From Janthinobacterium sp. (GTDB lineage Bacteria > Pseudomonadota > Gammaproteobacteria > Burkholderiales > Burkholderiaceae_D): a DNA stretch of 46,434 nucleotides. Both the position numbers and the translations under genes were made by a program. The notes beneath the pieces are model-generated. The model saw only the letters and a list, made by a program, of their open reading frames with translations. It was not told where the DNA came from and ran no database searches. Of the stretch, positions 16,428 to 26,692 are shown piece by piece; positions within the stretch are counted from its first letter, which is position 1, and each line of letters opens with the position of its first letter. Location: the NCBI GenBank assembly GCA_003482555.1, contig DMYQ01000119.1, positions 32,589 to 79,022 on the forward strand, read 5' to 3'.

Positions 16428-16443
16428 GATGTAAATATGCATC
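16428..16443 (-). promoter_or_regulatory. Possible vapBC operator
   Basis: GATG-TAAATATG-CATC is a short dyad 22 bp upstream of the vapB start, in an AT-rich stretch. Ribbon-helix-helix antitoxins often bind such sites. The arms are only 4 bp, so chance is not excluded. Confidence 0.3.
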
Positions 16444-16710
16444 TAATATCGCATCACCATAAGCCCTGGACGGACAGGGGAGTCCTCTCGGGGCCGCAGC
16501 CGGCGCTCTCACAAACACGGCTACCGATTCAGGGTCACGACCGATTCACCATTAAGGCCGCCAAGACCCGCGAGCGAACGCTGGCGACGGGTTCTCCAAT
16601 ATGAGCCATCGCCGGTAACATGAACACGGCGTTACCGTCCTTTGCAGCGAATCCGAGCCGAAATCGCCGTCGAATGCGAGCACGGTCGGCTTGCTCGCCA
16701 GCCGCGCGCC
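16444..16710. other. No gene seen between vapBC and ybbA
   Basis: This 267-bp stretch has no open frame of note, no clear terminator and no repeat. In E. coli and relatives the ATPase gene ybbA is followed by its permease partner, but no permease sequence is found here. The stretch may be decayed coding DNA; I cannot identify it. Confidence 0.35.
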
Positions 16711-17472
16711 CTACACCAGGCGTCCGGCCGCGATCGTGATGGTACGCGCGCAACGGGCCGCGATCGAGGTATCGTGCGTCACCAGGACCAGGGTCGAGCC
16801 GTGCTCGCGGTTCAGCTCGAACATCAACTGGATCACCGCTTCGCCGGTGGCCGCGTCCAGGCTGCCGGTCGGTTCATCCGCGAACAATAGCGGCGGCTCG
16901 GTGACGAAGGCGCGCGCCAGCGCCACCCGCTGTTGCTCGCCGCCGGAGAGGTATTTCGGATAGTGCCGCAAGCGGCTATCGAGCTTGACGCGGCCCAGCA
17001 TGGCCTGCGCCTTTACCCGCGCGTCCGGGTCGCCACGCAATTCCAGCGGCAACATGACGTTTTCCAGGGCCGTCAAATGGGCCAGCAACTGGAAGGATTG
17101 GAAGACGAAACCCAGCTTGGCCATGCGCAAGCCCGCGCGGCCATCCTCGTCGAGGGCGAAGATATCCACGCCGTCCAGCCACACTTTGCCTTCGGATGGC
17201 GTGTCCAATCCGGCCAGCAAACCGAGCAGGGTCGACTTGCCGGAACCGGAAGCGCCGACAATGGCAAGCGTCTCCGCCCTTTGCACGGTAAAATCCACGC
17301 TGTGCAAGATCGTCAGCTCGCCGTCCGCGTCGGGCACGCGCTTGGCCAGGGCCGTCACCGCGATCGCAAGCGGCGCCGCGGCCGGCCGCGCCGCGACGGC
17401 GGCAAGGTGATCCGGCCCGGAATGGGCCGCTTCGTGAACATTTGTGGAAGTCGCTTTTGGAAATTCTGGCAT
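16711..17472 (-). CDS. ybbA: ABC transporter ATP-binding protein, LolD/YbbA type
   Basis: A 253-residue ATPase of the MacB/LolD class, whose members drive FtsX-like permeases in the inner membrane. Walker A GASGSGKSTLLG, the Q-loop FVFQSFQLL, the signature LSGGEQQRVALARAF and Walker B LLFADEPTGSLD are all intact. The start is the ATG at 17472 (MPEFPKATS). It overlaps the start of divergent tesA by three bases, the arrangement recalling the ybbA-tesA pair of E. coli. The expected FtsX-like permease (YbbP) is not downstream. Instead there is a gene-free stretch and a vapBC pair. An orphan ATPase or a partner encoded elsewhere are both possible. Confidence 0.9.
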   Translation of the reverse strand: MPEFPKATSTNVHEAAHSGPDHLAAVAARPAAAPLAIAVTALAKRVPDADGELTILHSVDFTVQRAETLAIVGASGSGKSTLLGLLAGLDTPSEGKVWLDGVDIFALDEDGRAGLRMAKLGFVFQSFQLLAHLTALENVMLPLELRGDPDARVKAQAMLGRVKLDSRLRHYPKYLSGGEQQRVALARAFVTEPPLLFADEPTGSLDAATGEAVIQLMFELNREHGSTLVLVTHDTSIAARCARTITIAAGRLV

Positions 17473-18169
17473 GCTGATCCATCTAAAAAAAATACGTGAA
17501 CAATCTCCGGCCAATAACGGCCGCCCAGTGCGGCGGCGTCATGCGCTGCGCTCGCTGGCCGTCCTGCTGTTGGCAACCGGCCTGGCCACGGGCGCGACGA
17601 GCGCCTATTCTGCACCAAAAACGCTGCTGGTGCTGGGCGACAGCCTGTCGGCCGAATACGGCTTGAGCCGGGGCAGCGGTTGGGTGGCCCTGATGGAGCG
17701 CCGCCTGCAAGCGGAAAAAATCGACGCCACCGTCGTCAACGCCAGCATCAGCGGCGAAACCACCAGCGGCGGGCGCACCCGCCTGCCCGCCCTCTTGATA
17801 AAATACCACCCATCCATCGTGCTCATCGAACTGGGCGCCAACGACGCCTTGCGCGGCTTGCCGGTGCCGGCGGCGACGGCGAATCTGCGCGCCATGAGCC
17901 TGCAGGCGCGTCAGGCGGGCGCCCGCGTGATGCTGATCGGCATGCGGGTGCCACCCAACTATGGCCGCGACTATACCGAGAAGTTTTTCGGCATGTATGG
18001 CGCGCTGGCCAAGGAATTGAAGGCGCCCCTGGTGCCCTTCATGCTCGACGGCGTCGCCGACCGGCCCCAGTTGTTTCAGGCCGACCGCCTGCACCCGCTG
18101 GCGGAAGCCCATCCAACCATTCTGGCCAATATCTGGCCCACACTGCTTCCCATGCTCAAAAAACAATGA
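17471..18169 (+). CDS. tesA: SGNH-type arylesterase / thioesterase I
   Basis: A 232-residue secreted lipase-like esterase of the TesA family. The SGNH blocks are LLVLGDSLSAEYGL (nucleophile serine), the Gly block near NASISGETTSGG, ELGANDALRG (Asn) and the DRLHPLAEAH catalytic Asp-His pair. A signal peptide is visible (RRRHALRSLAVLLLATGLATG, cleaved near TSAYSA), so it acts in the periplasm on acyl esters or thioesters. I placed the start at the ATG at 17471. The GTG at 17528 would give a more ordinary signal peptide and is a real alternative. The stop overlaps the mnmH start by ATGA. Confidence 0.88.
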   Translation: MLIHLKKIREQSPANNGRPVRRRHALRSLAVLLLATGLATGATSAYSAPKTLLVLGDSLSAEYGLSRGSGWVALMERRLQAEKIDATVVNASISGETTSGGRTRLPALLIKYHPSIVLIELGANDALRGLPVPAATANLRAMSLQARQAGARVMLIGMRVPPNYGRDYTEKFFGMYGALAKELKAPLVPFMLDGVADRPQLFQADRLHPLAEAHPTILANIWPTLLPMLKKQ

Positions 18170-19224
18170 AATACCCTGCCCTGCTCAGTTTTGAAGACGT
18201 ACTGCCGCGGCTAGCCGAATTCGACGCCATCATCGACGCCCGCAGCCCATCCGAATACGCGCTCGACCACCTGCCCGGCGCCATCAATTGCCCGGTGCTG
18301 GACGACGCCCAGCGCATCACCGTCGGCACCATGTACAAACAGGTCAACGCCTTCGAAGCGAAGAAAGTCGGCGCCGCCATGGTGGCCAAGAACATCGGCC
18401 AGCACATCGAGACCCTGTGGCTGGACAAGCCGCGCGGCTGGCAACCCTTGATTTACTGCTGGCGCGGCGGCAACCGCAGCGGCGCCATGGCCCACATCCT
18501 GGCCAAGATCGGCTGGCCCGTGGTGCAACTCGACGGCGGCTACAAGGCTTACCGCAACCACGTCAACCTGGCCCTGGCGGAAACGCCGGCGCCCTCCTTC
18601 AAGGTGATTTGCGGCACCACCGGCAGCGGCAAGAGCCGTTTGCTGGAAGTGCTGCACGCGCAAGGCGCGCAAGTGCTCGATCTGGAGCAATTGGCGGCCC
18701 ACCGCGGCTCCGTCCTGGGCAATCTGCCTAGCCAGGCGCAACCGTCGCAAAAGGCCTTCGAAAGCGCGATCTGGCAGCGCCTGCGCGAATTCGACCCGGC
18801 CCGTCCCGTGTTCATCGAATCGGAAAGCAAAAAGGTGGGCAATGTGCGCGTGCCGGACGCCCTGATGGAAAAGATGCGCGCCTCGCCCTGCGTCGCACTG
18901 ACCCTGTCGCGCCCAAACCGGGTGCGTTTGCTGATGGAGGATTACGACCACTTCACGCAACATCCGGGAACCCTGAACGTCCAGCTCGATTGCCTGCTGA
19001 GCCTGTACGGCCGGGAGAAAATCAGCCGCTGGCACGAGATGGCCAACGCTGGCCAGATGCCTGAGCTGGTCGACGAATTGCTGCTCCAGCATTACGATCC
19101 GGCCTATCTGCGTTCGATCGACCGCAACTTCCTGCACTACGGGGACGCTGAAGTGCTGACCCTGGACGACATCTCGGAAGCGGCCTTCCTGGCCGCCGCC
19201 CGCCATTTGCAAGCGGGCACCTAG
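18166..19224 (+). CDS. mnmH: tRNA 2-selenouridine synthase
   Basis: A 352-residue MnmH/SelU (YbbB) protein, which replaces sulfur by selenium at the wobble 2-thiouridine of certain tRNAs using selenophosphate, via a geranylated intermediate. An N-terminal rhodanese domain (about 5-130) has the active cysteine in IYCWRGGNRSG (Cys98). A P-loop ICGTTGSGKSRLL follows at 148-160. The length is typical. The ATG overlaps the tesA stop, so the two are co-translated. No selD or selenocysteine machinery is in the window, so selenophosphate supply cannot be judged here. Confidence 0.93.
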   Translation: MKYPALLSFEDVLPRLAEFDAIIDARSPSEYALDHLPGAINCPVLDDAQRITVGTMYKQVNAFEAKKVGAAMVAKNIGQHIETLWLDKPRGWQPLIYCWRGGNRSGAMAHILAKIGWPVVQLDGGYKAYRNHVNLALAETPAPSFKVICGTTGSGKSRLLEVLHAQGAQVLDLEQLAAHRGSVLGNLPSQAQPSQKAFESAIWQRLREFDPARPVFIESESKKVGNVRVPDALMEKMRASPCVALTLSRPNRVRLLMEDYDHFTQHPGTLNVQLDCLLSLYGREKISRWHEMANAGQMPELVDELLLQHYDPAYLRSIDRNFLHYGDAEVLTLDDISEAAFLAAARHLQAGT

Positions 19225-19262
19225 ACGCAGCGGGACGGCCCCGCCGCGGCGGGCCTTTGCAA

Positions 19263-19300
19263 GACGTGAAAAAGCCGCTCGAAAGCGGCTTTTTCACGTC
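19263..19300. terminator. Bidirectional terminator, mnmH / ppiD
   Basis: A perfect 17-bp inverted repeat with a CGAA tetraloop (arms 19263-19279 and 19284-19300). Its GC core AAAGCCGCT/AGCGGCTTT is flanked by A5 and T5, so it can stop transcription from both sides. It sits between the convergent mnmH and ppiD genes. Confidence 0.93.
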
Positions 19301-19312
19301 CATCAACTTCTT

Positions 19313-21238
19313 TTATTTACTGTCGCTATCGCCGTCACCCTTCGCTTGCGCGATCGGCTTGAGGATCTTGACCTTGGCTTTTTGCTTGAGCGCTTCGACA
19401 TAATCGTAGACCTCTTGCTGGGCCAACATATTGGCGATCTTTTCTTGCTCCGACGCGCGCCGCGCCACATCCGGTGCCGCTTGCTGCACCTTGCCGATGC
19501 GATAGATGCCATAACCGGTGCCGGGCACGTCGACGCCCACATAGGCCGGCAACTTGCTGACGTCGGCCTTCAACACTTGCCCGATGGCGGCGCGGTTGAT
19601 GCCTTCGATTTTGCTGCGCGACACAACTTTGACTTCCCCGAAGCCAGCCGCGTCATCCGATGCCTTCAGGGCCGCCAGTTTCGTTTCGCCAGCTTTCTTG
19701 ACCAGCTTGAGCGCTTCTTCCTGGGTCACGCGCTGACGGATCACATCGGCGACTTCGGCCAGCGGGCGCTTGCCGGCCGGTTTGAATTCAACGACGCGTC
19801 CGGCGATCAGGGTATTCGGCGCCACTTCCACGGCTTGCGTGTTGCGCTTATTTTTCAGCACGTCGTTGGAAAACACTTCGGCCAGGAACTTGGCGCTGTT
19901 ATACGGCGCCTTGCCCAGCGCCGGGGACGGCGTGCGCGACAGATTGGCGGCCGTTTCCACTTTCAGCTTGAACTTGTCGACCACCGGTTTCAGGCTGTCG
20001 GCTTGCTCGTAGACGATGTTGGTGAATTGCTCCGCCAATTCCGAATATTTCTTGGCGATTTTTTGCTTCGTCAGCTCGGCCACGATGTCACCCTTGACGG
20101 CATCCAGCGGTTTGACGGCGGCCGGCGTGAGCGCGGTCACGGTCAAGATGTGGAAACCAAAGTCGGAGCTGACCAGATCGCTGATTTCGCCTTGCTTGAG
20201 CTTGAACACGGCATCTTCCACCGGTTTCGGCAGCGAACCTTTTTCAACCACATCCAGATCACCGCCCAGTTCGGCCGAGGCGGGGTCTTGCGATTGCGCC
20301 TTGGCGATCTTGGCAAAGTCGGCCGGCGCCTTGCGCACGCTGGCCAGGATGGCTTCAGCCTTGGCCTTGGCGGCGGCCTTGTCGGCGGCGCTGGCGTCTT
20401 TCTTGACGGCGATCAGGATGTGGCTGGCGCGGCGCGTTTCCGGGCTGGTGAAGCGGGCCTGGCTCTGGGTATAAAAGGCGCTCACTTCGGCGTCGCTGAC
20501 GCTGATCTGGTCGGCCACGGCGGCGCCGTCGAAGACCACGTATTCCACTTTGACTTGCTCGGGAATTTCAAAGAACTTGCTGTTCTTATCATAGAAAGCC
20601 TTGACCATGTCATCAGTCACTTTGACCTGGGCCAAGTATGGCGTCATCGGCACCAGCAATTCCTGCACTTCGCGTTCTTGCTCGTTGATGTCGGACAGGC
20701 GGCCCGCCACCGACTTGGGTGCAAACGCGCTGTCCTGGATGGCGCCGATCAATTGCTGCGCAGCTTTATCCTTGCGCAAGCTTTCCTGATACATTTGCGG
20801 CGTCATGCCTTGCGCGGCCAGCAGGGACTTGTAACGTTCGACGTCGAATTTACCGTCCGCCAGAGTCAAGCCGGGGATTTCCATGATGGTCTTTTGCAAG
20901 CTCTCGTCGCTGACGCTCAAGTGATTGCGGCTCACTTCGGCGTTCACGGCGCGCTCGGCGATCAGGCGATCGAGGATGTCTTGCTTGGCTTCCGGCGTAT
21001 CGAACATTTTCTGGTCGAATTGCGCGCCCAGCATCTGACGGTAGCGATCGATTTGCTGACGCTGCGCGCCTTCCCATTGTTGCTGCGTGATCGGCTGGCC
21101 ACCGACCTTGGCGATAGTCGAGGCGTCGTCGCCGAAACCCTTGTAGCCGCTGATACCGACCAGCGCGAACGACGGAATGATGAGCAACATCAGGAAAAAC
21201 TGCATCAAGCGTTGATGGGTACGAATAAATTCAAACAT
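19313..21238 (-). CDS. ppiD: Peptidylprolyl isomerase / periplasmic chaperone
   Basis: A 641-residue PpiD homologue starting MFEFIRTHQRLMQFFLMLL at 21238. One N-terminal membrane anchor (about 12-34) leaves the rest in the periplasm. A SurA-N-like region follows, then a parvulin domain (about 265-370) with ASHILIAVKK, GGDLDVVEKGSL and FGFHILTVTA, and a helical C-terminus. PpiD sits at the Sec translocon exit and helps newly exported proteins to fold. Some family members have weak or no isomerase activity. A longer in-frame start at 21799 would extend through a promoter and a terminator and is rejected. It closes the tig-clpP-clpX-lon-hupB block but seems to have its own promoter. Confidence 0.93.
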   Translation of the reverse strand: MFEFIRTHQRLMQFFLMLLIIPSFALVGISGYKGFGDDASTIAKVGGQPITQQQWEGAQRQQIDRYRQMLGAQFDQKMFDTPEAKQDILDRLIAERAVNAEVSRNHLSVSDESLQKTIMEIPGLTLADGKFDVERYKSLLAAQGMTPQMYQESLRKDKAAQQLIGAIQDSAFAPKSVAGRLSDINEQEREVQELLVPMTPYLAQVKVTDDMVKAFYDKNSKFFEIPEQVKVEYVVFDGAAVADQISVSDAEVSAFYTQSQARFTSPETRRASHILIAVKKDASAADKAAAKAKAEAILASVRKAPADFAKIAKAQSQDPASAELGGDLDVVEKGSLPKPVEDAVFKLKQGEISDLVSSDFGFHILTVTALTPAAVKPLDAVKGDIVAELTKQKIAKKYSELAEQFTNIVYEQADSLKPVVDKFKLKVETAANLSRTPSPALGKAPYNSAKFLAEVFSNDVLKNKRNTQAVEVAPNTLIAGRVVEFKPAGKRPLAEVADVIRQRVTQEEALKLVKKAGETKLAALKASDDAAGFGEVKVVSRSKIEGINRAAIGQVLKADVSKLPAYVGVDVPGTGYGIYRIGKVQQAAPDVARRASEQEKIANMLAQQEVYDYVEALKQKAKVKILKPIAQAKGDGDSDSK

Positions 21239-21285
21239 GGTCAGCCGATTCGGATTTGAGTGGATTACGATGGACTTGCATATAT

Positions 21286-21310
21286 AAAAAAAGACGAACT
21301 TGCGTTCGCC
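21286..21310 (-). terminator. Intrinsic terminator in the ppiD leader
   Basis: On the minus strand GGCGAAC-GCAA-GTTCGTC (21310-21293, one G-U pair) is followed by seven U (21292-21286). It lies 48 bp before the ppiD start and downstream of a good promoter, so it must either end a short RNA or act as an attenuator. Confidence 0.75.
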
Positions 21311-21322
21311 TTTCTTTGTTGC

Positions 21323-21341
21323 GGCGGAGTGGATCGGGACT
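21323..21341 (-). repeat. Partial copy of a tRNA-Asp 3' end
   Basis: Read on the minus strand, these 19 bases equal the last 18 bases of the tRNA-Asp at 21823-21899 before CA (AGTCCCG then TCCACTCCGCC), with one inserted A between the two parts. It covers the 3' half of the T arm and the acceptor strand only. Such copies can mark a past integration event at a tRNA 3' end. Confidence 0.55.
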
Positions 21342-21426
21342 TTTTCGCAGTCCACTTCCCCTTTATATTCAATGACTTGGCGGCCAATCCGAACGCTGAA
21401 TCTGCCGTCAAAATCAATACCACTGG

Positions 21427-21455
21427 ATTTTACAGTGAGCCTAGCGCTATAGCAA
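21427..21455 (-). promoter_or_regulatory. Sigma-70 promoter upstream of ppiD
   Basis: Minus strand TTGCTA (21455-21450), 17-bp spacer, TAAAAT (21432-21427). Expected start of transcription is near 21420, giving about 135 nt to the terminator at 21286 or about 180 nt to the ppiD ATG. Confidence 0.6.
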
Positions 21456-21778
21456 GGGCAAATCATGGGGGAAATGCGGCCCGGCGCGCCATTTTCAAGC
21501 CGGGAAAGCGGGCTGAAACGAAGCCGGACCGCGCGCCGGCGCCCGCCCATGCGCCATCGGCGGCGCGGCCTGGGTGGCGGCCTGATGCGGGCATTGGGTT
21601 CGGCGCGAAAAACGCAAACCTCGACCCGGATATGGATCGCCATCGTACAGCGACGGGCATTATATTCTTCCCTGGGTAGGCGGCTTCGATCGCCATATAC
21701 CACGGCGTATATAAAGTGAGGCTGGGTATCCAGCCCCATGTGTTCGCGCCGCCATTGAATAAAAACGGTACCGACAAA
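21456..21778. other. Intergenic stretch between ppiD promoter and tRNA-Asp
   Basis: A 323-bp GC-rich stretch turning AT-richer after about 21650. Frames cross it on both strands, but none has a start, ribosome-binding site or sequence that I recognise. I see no gene in it. Confidence 0.4.
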
Positions 21779-21813
21779 AGAAAAACCCCCGCGACTCAAA
21801 AAGCCGCAGGGGT
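21779..21813 (-). terminator. Terminator of the tRNA-Asp unit
   Basis: On the minus strand CCCCTGCG and CGCGGGGG pair (8 bp with one G-U) around a short loop, followed by five U. It lies 10 bases beyond the 3' end of the tRNA at 21823. Confidence 0.75.
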
Positions 21814-21822
21814 ATCTTGCTC

Positions 21823-21899
21823 TGGCGGAGTGGACGGGACTCGAACCCGCGACCCCCGACGTGACAGGCCGGTATTCTAACCAACTGAACTACCACTCC
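21823..21899 (-). tRNA. tRNA-Asp (GTC)
   Basis: A 77-nt gene with encoded CCA. The acceptor arms GGAGTGG/CCACTCC pair fully, with discriminator G73. The D arm is GTTCAGTTGGTTAGAAT, the anticodon loop CTGTCAC gives GTC, and the T arm GCGGG-TTCGAGT-CCCGT is standard. It is the second of two tandem tRNA-Asp genes and differs from the other by a compensatory T-A versus C-G pair in the acceptor stem, so both look functional. Confidence 0.97.
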
Positions 21900-21919
21900 T
21901 GGTATCACTGCAGTATTTT

Positions 21920-21996
<77 letters not shown>

Positions 21997-22099
21997 CAAA
22001 AAATACAAGGCACTACATTATCCGACTTGCGCCGCCCCGATAAACCGGAACGCCATCACTGCCAGATATTTCCGGTGATTGTCACCTCACCGAAGTCCG

Positions 22100-22372
22100 T
22101 TAGTTTACTGCATCTTTCAAAGCTTTACCAGCTTTAAATTTTGGAACCTTGGCCGCTTCGATCGTGATCGGTTCCTTGGTGCGCGGGTTGCGACCGGTAC
22201 GCTCGGCCCGTTCGCTCACCGAGAAGGTACCGAAGCCGACCAGGGTCACGCTATCGTTCTTTTGCAAGGTTTCCGTCACACCAGCGATCACGGCGTCGAG
22301 CGCGCGCGCCGCGGCCGCTTTCGAAATGTCAGCTTTTTCAGCGATATGGTCGATCAATTCAGTCTTATTCAC
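22100..22372 (-). CDS. hupB: DNA-binding protein HU-beta
   Basis: A 90-residue HU protein: MNKTELIDHIAEKADISKAAAARAL at the start, the DNA-contacting arm with the invariant GRNPRT near 60-65, and VPKFKAGKALKDAVN at the end. It is a nucleoid protein that bends DNA as a dimer. The start codon is GTG (22372-22370), preceded by GGGGA. A strong promoter lies 90-115 bp upstream. The gene follows lon on the same strand but is separated from it by a terminator, so it is its own unit. Confidence 0.97.
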   Translation of the reverse strand: MNKTELIDHIAEKADISKAAAARALDAVIAGVTETLQKNDSVTLVGFGTFSVSERAERTGRNPRTKEPITIEAAKVPKFKAGKALKDAVN

Positions 22373-22459
22373 TAGCGTCCCCGTTACAAAGGTGTATATC
22401 GTTTTACCGCGTTGTGCTATTTACGCGGCAATCTTGCGGAAGAAAATTCTGCAGGCCGT

Positions 22460-22488
22460 ATTAAACAAGCCGTGCTGTCTTGTGTCAA
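22460..22488 (-). promoter_or_regulatory. Promoter of hupB
   Basis: Minus strand TTGACA (22488-22483), 17-bp spacer, TTTAAT (22465-22460): 11 of 12 consensus bases. It lies just downstream of the lon terminator and gives a leader of roughly 80 nt. Confidence 0.75.
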
Positions 22489-22514
22489 GCGCTTTGGCTG
22501 AGGAACACGCCCTG

Positions 22515-22548
22515 AAAAGCAAACAAGCGCCGTGAAAGCGCTTGTTTG
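22515..22548 (-). terminator. Terminator of lon
   Basis: A perfect 11-bp stem CAAACAAGCGC/GCGCTTGTTTG (22520-22530 and 22538-22548) with a 7-base loop, followed on the minus strand by CTTTTC. It is 20 bp past the lon stop. Confidence 0.85.
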
Positions 22549-22568
22549 GGTGGGAAAGCTTAAAAAGC

Positions 22569-24980
<2,412 letters not shown>

Positions 24981-25130
24981 GGCGTACCTTATAGAAAGCG
25001 TATAGACGATGTTGGCGCTTGCTGCCAAAACACAAGCCCGGCGTGGAGAAATAATTCTGCGAAAGAAGGATATTTTGTCGATTTCACAAAAAACACCGGT
25101 AAAACTCCAATCGATAGGCAAATTTTCAAG

Positions 25131-25164
25131 AAAAAAGCCACGCGCGACGATTGTCGCGAGTGGC
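25131..25164. terminator. Terminator between clpX and lon
   Basis: GCCACGCGCGAC and GTCGCGAGTGGC pair with one mismatch around ATT-type loop bases (25137-25164). On the minus strand six U follow (25136-25131). It ends the clpX transcript. Confidence 0.82.
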
Positions 25165-25258
25165 TTTTCGAGTGAAGCCTGCCATCTATTATTGATTTAA
25201 ATTGTACCGCCTTGCATTAGGGATGCAAATCCCTTTTATGCAATAGTGTGGCGGGAAT

Positions 25259-26527
25259 TTAGTTTTCTCCGGAAGCTTTTGCGGGCTCTTGGTAAATCAA
25301 CAAAGGTTTGGCGCCGCTGGTGATCGTATTTTCATCGATCACGACCTTGACGACGTTTTGCTCGTTCGGCAACTCGTACATCACGTCCAGCAGAGCGTGC
25401 TCAAGAATGGAGCGCAAGCCGCGCGCGCCCGTCTTGCGCGCCAGTGCTTTCTTGGCGATCGCGTGCAGGGCGGCGGGACGGATTTCCAGTTCCGCGCCTT
25501 CCATTTCCAGCAATTTCGAATATTGCTTGATGAGGGCGTTTTTCGGTTCGATCAAGATCTGGATCAGCGCCTCTTCCGTCAACTCGCTCAGGGTGGCGAC
25601 GACGGGCAGACGGCCGACCAGTTCGGGAATCAGTCCGAACTTGATCAAATCTTCCGGCTCCGCTTCCAGCAACACTTCGCTGCTGGCCCGTTGCGACTGG
25701 CTCTTCACCGTGGCCGAGAAACCGATGCCGCTCTTTTCGGAACGGTTCGAAATGATCTTGACGAGGCCGTCGAAGGCGCCGCCGCAGATGAACATGATGT
25801 TGGTCGTGTCGATCTGCACGAAATCCTGGTTCGGATGCTTGCGCCCGCCCTGCGGCGGCACCGAAGCCATCGTGCCTTCGATCAGTTTCAGCAAGGCTTG
25901 CTGCACGCCTTCGCCGGAAACGTCGCGGGTGATCGAGGGATTGTCGGACTTGCGCGAAATCTTGTCGATCTCATCGATGTAGACGATGCCGCGCTGGGCC
26001 TTGTCGACGTCGTAGTTGCAGCTTTGCAGCAGCTTCTGGATGATGTTTTCCACGTCCTCGCCCACATAACCGGCTTCGGTCAGGGTGGTGGCGTCGGCGA
26101 TCACGAAAGGCACGTTGAGCATGCGGGCCAGGGTCTGGGCCAGCAGGGTCTTGCCGGAGCCGGTGGGGCCGACCAGCAAGATGTTGCTCTTGGCTAGTTC
26201 GATGTCATCCTTCTTGCCCAGATGCTTCAAACGCTTGTAGTGGTTGTACACGGCCACCGACAGGATGCGCTTGGCCGTTTGCTGGCCGATCACGTATTGA
26301 TCGAGCAAGGCGGCAATTTCTTGCGGCGTCGGCAGGTCGGACTTCGTGCCCGTGACCGATTCGATGCTCGACGTTTCATCGCGGATGATGTCGTTGCACA
26401 AGTCTATGCATTCATCGCAGATGAACACGGAAGGGCCGGCGATGAGTTTTTTCACCTCATGCTGGCTCTTGCCACAGAATGAGCAATACAGTAATTTTTC
26501 GCCGCTAGAGGATTTTTTGTCTGACAT
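25259..26527 (-). CDS. clpX: ATP-dependent Clp protease ATP-binding subunit ClpX
   Basis: A 422-residue AAA+ unfoldase that feeds substrates into ClpP. The N-terminal zinc-binding domain has Cys15, Cys18, Cys37 and Cys40 (YCSFCGKSQ and ICDECIDLC). Walker A is GPTGSGKT, Walker B VYIDEIDKI, and the pore loop and RKH-type region are of normal form. The start is the ATG at 26527 (MSDKKSSSGEK). It lies 165 bp downstream of clpP with a terminator between, so clpX can be made from its own promoter as well as by read-through. Confidence 0.97.
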   Translation of the reverse strand: MSDKKSSSGEKLLYCSFCGKSQHEVKKLIAGPSVFICDECIDLCNDIIRDETSSIESVTGTKSDLPTPQEIAALLDQYVIGQQTAKRILSVAVYNHYKRLKHLGKKDDIELAKSNILLVGPTGSGKTLLAQTLARMLNVPFVIADATTLTEAGYVGEDVENIIQKLLQSCNYDVDKAQRGIVYIDEIDKISRKSDNPSITRDVSGEGVQQALLKLIEGTMASVPPQGGRKHPNQDFVQIDTTNIMFICGGAFDGLVKIISNRSEKSGIGFSATVKSQSQRASSEVLLEAEPEDLIKFGLIPELVGRLPVVATLSELTEEALIQILIEPKNALIKQYSKLLEMEGAELEIRPAALHAIAKKALARKTGARGLRSILEHALLDVMYELPNEQNVVKVVIDENTITSGAKPLLIYQEPAKASGEN

Positions 26528-26637
26528 AAGGCATTTTGGTTGGAACTGCATTAACAATATTGCAAAAATCGCTTGCAGGGAGCCACGTGTGCGCACGAAA
26601 CCGTACACAAGCTCCATGCTACCCGAAATGAAAACGA

Positions 26638-26672
26638 AACGCCCGAACGTTTAAGCGCCCGGGCGTTTTTTA
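26638..26672. terminator. Terminator between clpP and clpX
   Basis: AACGCCCG/CGGGCGTT (26638-26645 and 26660-26667). The T-run of six follows on the plus strand; on the minus strand, the direction of clpP, the trailing bases are TCGTTTTC, which is weaker. Partial read-through into clpX is plausible. Confidence 0.65.
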
Positions 26673-26692
26673 GCAATACCGGTTGGGACGCA

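Noticed and set aside
19346..21259. A 637-codon plus-strand frame
   Set aside because: Antisense shadow of ppiD; no domain or ribosome-binding site.
21239..21799. Extended ppiD start at 21799
   Set aside because: The added 187 residues would cross a consensus promoter and an intrinsic terminator; the membrane anchor beginning MFEFIRTHQ marks the true N-terminus.
21660..21908. Minus-strand frame containing VVVQLVRIPACHVGGRGFES
   Set aside because: Translation of the tRNA-Asp gene itself, not a protein.
24981..25121. Sigma-32 promoter for lon based on CTTGAAA near 25130
   Set aside because: CTTGAAA is present on the minus strand, but no CCCCAT-like -10 occurs at the right distance.
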